This document shows, piece after piece, positions 24,116 to 33,100 of a stretch of DNA of 64,000 nt. Source of the DNA: JACCTH01 sp035281645 (GTDB lineage: Bacteria; Actinomycetota; Acidimicrobiia; Spongiisociales; ZC4RG35); assembly GCA_035281645.1 (NCBI GenBank), contig DATEDN010000081.1, positions 3,787 to 67,786 on the forward strand. Direction: 5' to 3'. The notes beneath the pieces are model-generated. The model saw only the letters and a program-made list of their open reading frames with translations, was not told the origin of the DNA and did not search any database. The translations under genes were made by a program, and so were the position numbers. Position 1 is the first letter of the stretch. Every line of letters starts with the position of its first letter.

Positions 24116-24895
24116 ATGGAAGTACGCCTGGAGGGAAAGGTCGCGGTCGTGACCGGCGGTAGCCGCGGCATCGGGCAAGCGACGGCCGGCCTGATGCTGG
24201 CCTCCGGTGCTGAAGGAGTCGTAATCACCAGCCGCAAACCCGAGAACCTCGAGCAAGCGAAGGCCGAGCTTTTGAATTCGGGAGCCGATGCCGATCGACT
24301 GGAGGCAATCACCGCCCGGGCCGACGACGTTGAGGACGCCCGACGGACGATCGCGGCCACCATCGAACGCTTCGGATCGTGCGACATCCTGGTAAACAAC
24401 GCCGGCACCAACCCCGCACCGGGGCCTTTGGTCACTGTCGATCTCGGAGCGGTGGACAAGACGTGGGCCGTGAACCAGCGAGGGCCTTTGCTCTGGTGCC
24501 AGCAAGCGGTTAGGCAGTGGATGGCAGACCATGGGGGCGCGATCGTGAACGTCAGCTCGGTGGGCGGTATGCGGCCGGCCCCCATCCTCGGCGCCTACAA
24601 CATCTCCAAGGCTGCCCTCGCCCATTTCACCCACCAGCTGGCTATGGAATTGGCTCCGGTGGTGCGGGTCAACGCCGTCGCCCCGGGGGTGGTCAAAACC
24701 CGGCTGGCCGGATCTCTCTGGGAGGGAAGGGAAGAAGAAGCGAGCAAGGGCCACCCTCTGGGCCGTTTGGGCGAGCCCGACGACATTGCCCGGGCCATCG
24801 TCTTCCTGGCCTCCGATGCCGCCAGCTGGATCACCGGTGTCGTCCTCCCGGTTGATGGCGGCGTCATCGGCGCCTCCGGGAGCGCCATCTCGTGA
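24116..24895 (+). CDS. Short-chain dehydrogenase/reductase
   Basis: 259-residue NAD(P)-dependent oxidoreductase with the classical SDR motif order. It has VTGGSRGIGQA (cofactor loop), DILVNNAGTN, the catalytic Ser in NVSSVGGMRP, and YNISKAALAHF with the Tyr-x3-Lys pair. RVNAVAPGVVKTRLA and a C-terminal GVVLPVDGG follow. TAACGT ends nine bases before the ATG. The stop overlaps the cofG start (GTGA), so it is translationally coupled to the FO synthase genes. Similar enzymes act on acyl carriers, sugars or alcohols; the substrate is unknown. Confidence 0.9.
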   Translation: MEVRLEGKVAVVTGGSRGIGQATAGLMLASGAEGVVITSRKPENLEQAKAELLNSGADADRLEAITARADDVEDARRTIAATIERFGSCDILVNNAGTNPAPGPLVTVDLGAVDKTWAVNQRGPLLWCQQAVRQWMADHGGAIVNVSSVGGMRPAPILGAYNISKAALAHFTHQLAMELAPVVRVNAVAPGVVKTRLAGSLWEGREEEASKGHPLGRLGEPDDIARAIVFLASDAASWITGVVLPVDGGVIGASGSAIS

Positions 24896-26019
24896 CGCAT
24901 CCTCGCCCCGACCCCGAGTTGGCTATGTCGTACCTCGATGGGGTGCGCGATCCGGGCCCGCTCTTTGCGGAGGCGCGTCGTCTCCGCGATGAGGGCAAAG
25001 GGACCACGGTCACCTACAGCCGCAAGGTATTCATACCGCTGACCACCCTCTGTCGGGATCGATGTACCTACTGCACTTTCGCCCAGCCTCCCGGAGCAGG
25101 TGGCATGTACCTGACTCCCGACGAAGTGTTGGCGGTGGCCCGCGCCGGCAGCCGCCACGGATGCACGGAGGCTCTCTTCACGCTCGGAGATCGCCCCGAG
25201 GATCGCTGGCCGCAGGCTCGCGCCTTCCTCGACTCGGTGGGAGCAAGCACCACCCTCGATTACGTGGCGGCGATGAATAGGTTGGTTCTGGAGGAGACCG
25301 GTCTTTTTCCTCATGCCAACCCAGGCTTGATGTCGTTGACCGAGATGGCCGAGCTCCGGCCCCTCAACCCCTCGATGGGATTGATGCTCGAGAATGTCTC
25401 CAGGCGACTCCTCGAACCGGGCATGCCTCATTTCGATTGCCCGGACAAGGACCCCAACCTGCGCCTGGAGACGATTGCCAATGCCGGCCGGCTATCGGTT
25501 CCCTTCACGACCGGAGTATTGATCGGCATCGGTGAGAACAACCGCGAGATCGTCGATTCGATCATTGCCCTCGAGCGCGCCAGTGGGACCTGGGGATCGA
25601 TCCAAGAAGTGATAGTCCAGAACTTTCGCGCCAAGGCCAATACTCCGATGAGGCGGCACTCCGAGCCTCTCCCGGCCTGGTTTGCAATCGTTGTTGCCGT
25701 CGCCCGGTGGTTCCTGGGACCGACTATGAACCTTCAGGTTCCCCCCAATCTCACCGAGCACTTCGAGCTGTATCTCGACGCCGGGATCAACGACTGGGGG
25801 GGAGTGAGCCCGCTCACTATCGATTGGGTCAATCCCGAACAGCCCTGGCCACATCTGGACGAGCTGGCGGCCCGAACTTCCGCCGCCGGATTCCAGCTCG
25901 CCCCCCGGCTACCGGTCTACCCGGAATTCATCACGCCGCGATGGATCGATCCCGGGTTGTTGCCGCGAGTTCGGGAAGCAGCCGAGAAGCTCGAGCACCT
26001 AGCCGGAGCGCTGGCATGA
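24892..26019 (+). CDS. cofG: FO synthase subunit 1, CofG
   Basis: 375-residue radical-SAM enzyme that, with CofH, builds 7,8-didemethyl-8-hydroxy-5-deazariboflavin, the chromophore precursor of coenzyme F420. The cluster motif CRDRCTYC (Cys54, Cys58, Cys61) follows IPLTTL. The later FTTGVLIGIGE, QNFRAKANTPM and NDWGGVSPLT segments are typical of CofG. The GTG start overlaps the SDR stop, and the stop overlaps the cofH start by ATGA. Many actinobacteria have both halves fused as FbiC; here they remain two coupled genes. Confidence 0.93.
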   Translation: MTHPRPDPELAMSYLDGVRDPGPLFAEARRLRDEGKGTTVTYSRKVFIPLTTLCRDRCTYCTFAQPPGAGGMYLTPDEVLAVARAGSRHGCTEALFTLGDRPEDRWPQARAFLDSVGASTTLDYVAAMNRLVLEETGLFPHANPGLMSLTEMAELRPLNPSMGLMLENVSRRLLEPGMPHFDCPDKDPNLRLETIANAGRLSVPFTTGVLIGIGENNREIVDSIIALERASGTWGSIQEVIVQNFRAKANTPMRRHSEPLPAWFAIVVAVARWFLGPTMNLQVPPNLTEHFELYLDAGINDWGGVSPLTIDWVNPEQPWPHLDELAARTSAAGFQLAPRLPVYPEFITPRWIDPGLLPRVREAAEKLEHLAGALA

Positions 26020-27875
26020 ACGTCACCTTTGTCCGCCTCCGCCCGGCCCAAGCGATGACTCCGGCGGCTGCCGAATCGCGGTGGCGGGAAGGAACGACCG
26101 TGGTCGAGCTGGCCCCAGCGGATAAGGAGGCGTTGGCTGCTTCCTTGGGAGGTGGGCTGCTTCCGGTGACGATCGGGACCGCCGATCCCGAGGCCGCCGC
26201 CTGGGTCGTGGCGGCGGGGACGGGTGTTGAGCACGAGCCCCGCTGGAGAGTGAGCATCGATGCCGGCGCCACCTCATTCGAGTCGCTCCTCGACGAGGTC
26301 GCCCGCGTTCAGCCGGCGTTCTTGCGCTGCGGAAGAGCGCGGGTTGCTGAGCTCTCGAGGATCTGTGCCCTGCCCGGCATCGACACCGTGCTCTCGGTAT
26401 TCGTCGACGACGTCGATTCGGCGCTGGCGGCGGTGGCGGCCGGTGCCTCGGACTTGCTGCTGCGGGACTGGGATGGGGAGGGAATCGGTGATCTCCGCGA
26501 TGCCCTTTTCCCGCACCAGTTGTTGGAGCGAAGTGCCTTCCCTCCCCAGCGCCCGATCGACGAAATGCGCATCCACCTCCCTCCGGCGGTTTACACGGTT
26601 TGGTTGCGGCAGGTCGATGGCGGGGGAGTGGTTCGGCCCCGTTGGGAGTGGGCTCCCGGCAAGGCGCTACCCGCTCCGGTGCCGTCCGCCAGGCTCTCGG
26701 CCCAATGGATGGACCCGGCGTGGCTGGGTTCGCCGGCTCCGCCTGAATTGAGCAAGGCCGGGGAGCTTCGCCCCATCCTCGAGCGCTCGCTCGCCGGGAC
26801 CGCGCCCAGTCGCGACGACGTCGAGGCCCTGTTTGGGGCCCGGGGCGATCAGGTCGACGCCGTTGCTTACGTCGCCGACGAACTCCGTCGCCTCGAGGTG
26901 GGGGAAACCGTCACATACGTGATCAATCGCAACATCAACTACACCAATCAGTGCTATTTCCGCTGTGGCTTTTGCGCTTTTTCGAAGGGGCCCCGAAGTC
27001 TCAACCTGCGCGAGGAGCCCTATCTCATCCCAATCGAGGGAATCGTGGGGCTGGCGGTCGAGGCTTCTGAACGGGGAGCCACCGAAGTCACCCTGCAAGG
27101 GGGGATTCACCCCCAGTTCACGGGTGACTTCTACGCCGGGGTCGTGGAGGCAATCAAGGCCCGCCTCCCCGAGATGCACATTCACGGGTTCACCCCCCTC
27201 GAGATCTGGCAGGGGGCCGAGACCCTCGGTGTTCCTGTCCGCAGCTTCCTCGAGAGGCTTCGAGCCGCCGGTCTCGGGAGCTTGCCGGGGACCGCGGCGG
27301 AAGTGCTCGACGATTCGGTCCGACGCTTCCTGTGTCCGGACAAGATCCGAACTGCCCAATGGGCGGAAGTGATGCTCACGGCCCACGAACTCGGGCTCCG
27401 CGCCACTGCCACCCTCATGTTCGGGCACATCGACCACCCCTCGGCCTGGGCCAACCATCTCGAGGTCATCCGTCAGATCCAGCGCCGGACCGGCGGCTTC
27501 ACCGAATTCGTCCCGCTGCCATTCGTCCACATGGGAGCCCCCATCTTCCTTCGCGGTCAATCCCGTCCTGGACCCACCTGGGATGAGGTGGTTCTGGTCC
27601 ACGCGGTGTCCCGGATCGCCTTCGCGGGTCTAATTCCCAACATTCAGGCCTCCTGGGTGAAACTGGGACTCGACGGGGGCGCCCGCTTGCTCGATGCCGG
27701 ATGCAACGACCTCGGTGGCACGCTCATGGGTGAAATCATCACCCGTTCGGCGGGGGCAGCTCACGGTCAGGAGGTGAGCCCGGAGGAGTTCGTGGAGACC
27801 ATCAAGTCGGCGGGCCGCCGCCCGGCTCGTCGGAGTACCACCTATCAGATCCTGGAGGAAGCGGACGTCGACTAG
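26016..27875 (+). CDS. cofH: FO synthase subunit 2, CofH, with N-terminal extension
   Basis: 619 residues from the ATG overlapping the cofG stop. Residues about 250-619 are CofH: INYTNQCYFRCGFCAFSKG carries the cluster cysteines (313, 317, 320), followed by ATEVTLQGGIHPQ, HIHGFTPLEI, SLPGTAAEVLDD and SWVKLG...NDLGGT. CofH joins the tyrosine-derived radical to the CofG product intermediate. The first 240 or so residues are extra. They show alternating strand/helix segments (VSIDAGATSFESLLDEVARVQPAFLRCG, AVAAGASDLLLRDW) suggestive of a partial TIM-barrel-like fold and match no CofH or FbiC region I know. The stop shares CTAG with the convergent DUF4032 gene. Confidence 0.9.
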   Translation: MNVTFVRLRPAQAMTPAAAESRWREGTTVVELAPADKEALAASLGGGLLPVTIGTADPEAAAWVVAAGTGVEHEPRWRVSIDAGATSFESLLDEVARVQPAFLRCGRARVAELSRICALPGIDTVLSVFVDDVDSALAAVAAGASDLLLRDWDGEGIGDLRDALFPHQLLERSAFPPQRPIDEMRIHLPPAVYTVWLRQVDGGGVVRPRWEWAPGKALPAPVPSARLSAQWMDPAWLGSPAPPELSKAGELRPILERSLAGTAPSRDDVEALFGARGDQVDAVAYVADELRRLEVGETVTYVINRNINYTNQCYFRCGFCAFSKGPRSLNLREEPYLIPIEGIVGLAVEASERGATEVTLQGGIHPQFTGDFYAGVVEAIKARLPEMHIHGFTPLEIWQGAETLGVPVRSFLERLRAAGLGSLPGTAAEVLDDSVRRFLCPDKIRTAQWAEVMLTAHELGLRATATLMFGHIDHPSAWANHLEVIRQIQRRTGGFTEFVPLPFVHMGAPIFLRGQSRPGPTWDEVVLVHAVSRIAFAGLIPNIQASWVKLGLDGGARLLDAGCNDLGGTLMGEIITRSAGAAHGQEVSPEEFVETIKSAGRRPARRSTTYQILEEADVD

Positions 27876-29071
27876 GTGTAGGCGAAGGGGTATCCGGGGC
27901 GTCCCTTGGCCAACCAGTCGGTGAGGGCGTCGGCAGTGGATACGTCGGCGCCCAACGATTTGGCCAGGTGATAGCGGTGATTGAGGACGTCGCAATAAGC
28001 CTGAATTGGATCCGACACCCCGGCGAGAGCCGTCAGCGAGGACAACATCGGCTCGAACTCCGTTGCCCGCCAGCGAGTGGCCAGGGTCGATTTGGTGGCG
28101 GCGCTGTCTGAGTGCCGAGCCGAGAAATAGTGAACGTCGGCGAGGATGGCCTTGGCCTGATTCTCGAGGGCATCGATCCCTGTCAGAGCCTTGAGACGGT
28201 TGGTGTGGAAGTTACGGTTCCCGACCCTGACCTTGATGATCATCTCAGAGGTGTCATCGAGGGAGGGCAGCAGGTCGACCTCTTCGACGTCGAAGCCGAG
28301 ACGGTTCAGTCGTTCGACCCGCTCGGTGACCCGAAATCGCTCGTCGACTCCGATTTTCGTTGCCTGGCCCAGCTCGGCCCAGAGGTTTTCGTAGCGGAGG
28401 GCGATGTCATAGCCAAGTTCCAGATCGGCTCGATCCAGATCCACTCCCGCCTCGGCAGCGATGTCGGCCATCCCTCCTGCCACGTTCTCGACCATGATCT
28501 CGAGATCCTCGTTCCGCTGCCCATCGGTGAGATCGTCGTCGTACATGCGAGCGGTTTCGGCATCGACCATGATCGTTTCGATCGCCTCGGCGTCGAACCG
28601 ATAGAGCACGTTGGAGAGGCTGCAATCACCCCAGAAGCAGCCAGCTAGATGCAATTCGACCAAGAGGCCGGCGAACGCGTCGAGGAGCTGACTTCGTCGG
28701 GCACCGAATCCGGGCCCGGCCAGCATCTCCCGGTAGGAAAACGAGAAAGGCTCGTAGGCGGTGATCAACGCCGCCGAGTGTTCTGCCGTTCGATCGGGAG
28801 CCCGGTTCTCGACGACGCCGACCGCGTGTACGGCCGGTGCCCCTACCGCCTCCAACGCCCGCAGCACTGCATAGTCGTTATGGGCTAGTTCGGTGGCGAG
28901 TTCCTTGACGACGTAGGTCCCCTCGGGGAAGGAAAGGAATCGGACCTCGTGGCGGCTGATTCCCTTGGGAAGATCGAGGAGGATCGGAAGCTCCCACTCC
29001 GCAATCGAGTGGGACCAGGGAAGGTCGAGGAACAGGGGATGGCCCGGGCGGATTGTGAGTTGGGGGGCCAC
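27872..29071 (-). CDS. DUF4032 protein with kinase-like fold
   Basis: 399 residues from a GTG at 29071; the frame extends further but family similarity starts here. The N-terminal half resembles lipopolysaccharide-kinase/aminoglycoside-kinase folds: YVVKELA (candidate Lys), GDCSLSNVLYR (catalytic-loop-like Asp) and IMVDAETAR (metal-binding-like Asp). The C-terminal half is the DUF4032 domain (GNRNFHTNRLKALTG ... HYFSARH), common in actinobacteria with unknown function. CAGAAT lies six bases before the GTG, again at leaderless spacing. It is divergent from corA across 116 bases. Kinase activity is an inference from motif spacing only. Confidence 0.75.
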   Translation of the reverse strand: MAPQLTIRPGHPLFLDLPWSHSIAEWELPILLDLPKGISRHEVRFLSFPEGTYVVKELATELAHNDYAVLRALEAVGAPAVHAVGVVENRAPDRTAEHSAALITAYEPFSFSYREMLAGPGFGARRSQLLDAFAGLLVELHLAGCFWGDCSLSNVLYRFDAEAIETIMVDAETARMYDDDLTDGQRNEDLEIMVENVAGGMADIAAEAGVDLDRADLELGYDIALRYENLWAELGQATKIGVDERFRVTERVERLNRLGFDVEEVDLLPSLDDTSEMIIKVRVGNRNFHTNRLKALTGIDALENQAKAILADVHYFSARHSDSAATKSTLATRWRATEFEPMLSSLTALAGVSDPIQAYCDVLNHRYHLAKSLGADVSTADALTDWLAKGRPGYPFAYT

Positions 29072-29187
29072 CGATACATTCTGTGGCGCGAGCGGTCGAG
29101 GTGGCAAGCGAGCGCAGACCAGGGTTGGCCGGCTCCGGCGGTGGGTATCAGCGGCCCGATGCATTTCAACCCGATGTTCTTCTAGGC

Positions 29188-30177
29188 ATGGCTCAAGAAA
29201 CAAGAATCACGAACGAGAACGGGCTTCAGGCCTGGCTTTATGACGTCTCCGGCGACGACGCCCCTACCCGGATCAGCGACCTCGATCCCAGTGGAATCAG
29301 CGACGAGCAGATCCTTTGGATTGATGCGAACGTCAAGGAAGCGGATGCCGCCTCGGTGCTAAAGGTGCTGGGGATCGAAGGCTCGCTCGACGCCCTCGAC
29401 ATGGACCAGGCGAGGCCCAGCCTCGTCGCCCACGAAGGATTTGTGCACATCATCATCCTCTCCGCCCGCGAAGATCTGGCCGACTTCACTCCCGTCATGC
29501 TCCATTGTTTGTTGGGCGACAACTGGATCGCGACGCTGCACAACGGTGAGCTGAATCTCGTCGAGGAATTCAACGAACCCCTTGCCCGGGACACCCGTCT
29601 TGGGGAGCTCAACTCTTCGTCGTTTCTCGCCTTGGTGTTCGATTGGCACCTCAACGGGTACTTCCGCCAGATCGAGGCTGTGCAGGACGGAATCGATCGG
29701 GTCGACGAGCTGTTGCTGAGGCCAGGACCAAAGCCGGAGCTGCTTGACCGCTTGTTCCGTCTCCGCAGGCAGGTCACCAGGCTGCGGAGGGCGTTGAGCC
29801 CCCACCGTGATGTTTTCGCGCCTCTGAGCAATCCCAATTCCGAGTTGCTCCCCTCGCCGGAGGCGGCGCCGGATTTTCTTCGCTTGCTTCAGCGACTCGA
29901 ACACGCCCTCGAGGAGGTGAACACGACCCGGGAGATGATCGCGGTCTCTTTCGACATCCACATGACTGAAATCACGCAGAATACGAACGACATCATGAAG
30001 CGTCTCACGCTGGCGTCGGTGCTGTTGCTGCCGGCGGTGTTGCTGGCCGGGATCATGGGGATGAACTTCAAGGTCGGATTGTTCGAGGATCCGTCGATGT
30101 TCTGGGTGACCATTTTCGTAATGGGCTTTCTGGCGTTTTGTACGCTCATCTATGCCCGATTTCGAAAGTGGCTGTGA
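29188..30177 (+). CDS. corA: CorA-type divalent cation channel
   Basis: 329-residue membrane channel for Mg2+ or Co2+. A large acidic cytoplasmic domain (residues 1-265) contains the long stalk helix near residues 190-260. Two C-terminal transmembrane helices follow (about 271-291 and 303-323) with the GMN selectivity motif (IMGMNFKVGLF) between them. Length and layout are normal for CorA pentamers. The start at MAQETRI is chosen because upstream codons are low-complexity and family similarity begins after it; no clear Shine-Dalgarno or -10 precedes it. Four bases separate its stop from that of the convergent lhr gene. Confidence 0.88.
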   Translation: MAQETRITNENGLQAWLYDVSGDDAPTRISDLDPSGISDEQILWIDANVKEADAASVLKVLGIEGSLDALDMDQARPSLVAHEGFVHIIILSAREDLADFTPVMLHCLLGDNWIATLHNGELNLVEEFNEPLARDTRLGELNSSSFLALVFDWHLNGYFRQIEAVQDGIDRVDELLLRPGPKPELLDRLFRLRRQVTRLRRALSPHRDVFAPLSNPNSELLPSPEAAPDFLRLLQRLEHALEEVNTTREMIAVSFDIHMTEITQNTNDIMKRLTLASVLLLPAVLLAGIMGMNFKVGLFEDPSMFWVTIFVMGFLAFCTLIYARFRKWL

Positions 30178-30181
30178 GCGC

Positions 30182-33100
30182 TCAGCCCCGATAAGCGAGG
30201 CCCTGCGGCGCCGGCACGAACCCCCACTCGGTGAGGGCAGAGCCAAAGGGCGCCGATTGGGCAGGATGGTCGTCGATTCGTTCGATCCGCATGCGACGCT
30301 GTCTTCCCGCAATCGCCGCCACCTCGCGGGCGATCTCGCCGTAGGAATCCATGCCTTCGGTGAACAATGCGAGACGACGGCCTCCGCGATCGAGGTAAGC
30401 GAGAAGGTTGCCGTCGCCGAGGACGACATAGGATCCCGCCGCGCGCTGGAACCGAAACTCCCGCTCGGGCCAGGGAAGCGCAGCCCCGTAGGGATTGGCC
30501 GGATCGGTGGCTGCCAGGCCGAGGACCTGGGATCGTTCGACTCCTCGCAAGCGGTCGACCGCTCCCGGGAGGGCGAACTGTGCCCCACCTAATCCTTCTA
30601 TGAAATACCCCCTTCTCACCTTGCCGATCTCCTCCATCTTGGAGAGAACCGGGTAAAGACGGGTGTAACCGCCGGGAATTCCTTCGGCCGCGACGTGAGC
30701 ACGGGTGATGACTCCGTAGCGGTTGAGAAGAACATTGGCCCAGGTGGTGGCGGCTCCGGTGGGGTCGGGTTCGGCGAGAGGCAGGAGTGACCAACGACCG
30801 CCGGCGTGGGCTGGGAAGGACGATGCCAGGGGACGTCGGCCGGGCGGCCGCTGCCCGCCCCGACTTTGGGTGTAAGCCCGGACCGGCGCCAGGCTGTCGT
30901 TGGTGACCAGTCCCGCCCAGACCAGATCCCATAGGTCCTCGAGCAACTGGGAAGGGTCCCCGTCCACCGATGGGCCGACCGATTGGTAGATGTCGTAGAA
31001 GAAGGAGGCGCCGTTGCTCCGAAGGAATTGACGGAGGGCGTCGTGGGCGCCGTCGTCGGCGAAGGTCGCCTCGATCGGGAACCAGAGTTGGGAGAAGTCC
31101 TTACGCCGATAGAGAGCCAGTTTCCCATCGCGTCCCCCCAGGGTGCCCCGCCCTGCCCAGAGCACCTCACCGTCCATCAATAGCCGATCGAGCAGGGCCT
31201 GAGCCTCGCCCACTCGGGCAGCGAGGATCTCCCGCTCCCACACCGAGGCCGCCGCCTCGTAGCCCTGAAGCTGGGTGATCACGTCGGCGACGACGTCGAT
31301 TCGAGCCGGCCTCTTGCTGCCTGCTGCCTGCCAGGCGGGCGTGAACCTCCCCAGAGACTCCGGTTCGGTCGGCTCGATCTCGTGTCGAAGCACGGCCAGA
31401 GACCGTCGCTTGATCCGCCGCAGCACCTCGGCGTCGACCCATCCCTCGCCGCGATGGAACGAGCCCTTCAAAACCCTTCCCTGTTCGGCCAGCAAACGGA
31501 GGGAGTTCTCGACGACTGCAGGCGGAAGACCGAGGGCGGAAGCGACCGTGGCTGGCTGGAAGGGTCCGTGAGTGCGGGCGTAGCGGCCAATCAGATCGCC
31601 CAGCGGATCGGGCACCGGTTGAAGAAATGCCGCAGGACTTCCCTGAGGAGGGGGGATGCCAAGTCCGTCCCGCAGCCGGGAAATGTCCTCAGCGGCGGCA
31701 TAGCACTGGCGCCCGGCGATGCGGACCGCCACCGTCCTCCCCGTCTTCGCCAATTCCTCGAAAGACGCCGAGAAATCCGACAAGTCGCTTCGGACCTCGA
31801 TGTCGTCCTTGCTCAGAGGACCGAGGTCGCGGAGGAGATCGACCACTCCGTCGGCGCTGGTTGCCCGCCGTTCAGGAGTGAGATGCTGGAGCTCGAGCTC
31901 GACCATCGCCACGACTTCGGGGGAGATCAAATCTCGAAGCTCCCCTTCACCCAGAAGGCTGGCAAGGAGGTTGCGGTCGAGAGTGAGGGCGGTTGCTCGC
32001 CGCTCGGCGAGGGGAGTGTCGGCCTCATAGAGAAATGCGGCCACGAATGCAAAGAGCAGCGAGGAGGCGAAGGGCGAGGGATGGGTCGTTTCCACTTCGA
32101 CCATGCGCAGCTTGCGGGACCGAAGATCGGAGAGGACTTCGGTGAGTGCCGGCAGGTCGAAGTCCTGGGTCAGGATCTCTCGATAGGTCTCCAGCATGAT
32201 CGGGAACGTGCCGAACTGACGTGCCACTGCCAGCAGGTCTGCCGCGCGCCGGCGCTGTTGCCACAGCGGCGTCCGACTCCCCGGCCGGCGCCGCGGGAGC
32301 AGCAACGCCCGTCCCGCCGCCTCTCGAAACCTGGCTCCAAATAGGGCCGTATCGGCGAGATGATCCTCGAGCAGTTCTCGCACCTCTTCGGGCTCGAGAG
32401 TCAGCTCCGCCAAACCCGGAACCTCGTCGCTGTCGGGAAAGCGGAAAGCGATGCCATCATCGGCCCATATCACATCCACGTCGGTTCCGAAGCGGCTGCG
32501 CAATTTTTGAGTGAGCGCCATCGCCCAAGGAGCATGGATGCGAGCACCGAGAGGCGAGAGCAACGTCACCCGCCAATCGCCAATCTCATCTCGAAAACGC
32601 TCCAGCACCAGCGTCTGATCGGTAGGGAGGAGGCCGGTTGCCTCCTTCTCCTCGGCCAGGTAGGCGGCCAGATTGGCGGCCGCGAACTCGTCCAGGTTGT
32701 AATCGGTCATGAGAGGTCCGCTGGGGTCAGGGAGCCGGCTCATCTCGCGAACGAAGCGACCGATGCGACGGCCGGTAGCAAGCGACCGCCCCTGCACGTC
32801 GCCCTTCCAGAAGGGGAGCCGGGCACCAGCGGCGCCGGGGTCGGGGACCACCTCCACCCGCTCGGGGCCGATTTCTGATACCCGCCAGGTGCTGGCACCG
32901 AGGACGATCGCATCGCCGACCCGGGATTCGTAGACCATCTCCTCATCAAGCTCGCCTACCCGGCTCCCGTCGGGAAGGACCACTCGGAAGAGCCCCCGAT
33001 CGGGAATCGTCCCGGCGTTGGCAACCACCAGCTGTCGCGCCCCGGGCCGGGCGGTGATGGTGCCGTCAGTGCGGTCCCAGTTCACCCGTGCCCGCAATTC

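Noticed and set aside
29359..30588. Long minus-strand frame of 409 codons
   Set aside because: It spans corA and the end of lhr in antisense or out-of-phase frames, with no recognisable domain.
31382..32344. Plus-strand frame of 320 codons within lhr
   Set aside because: It is a shadow of the Lhr C-terminal region; the Lhr protein is continuous there.
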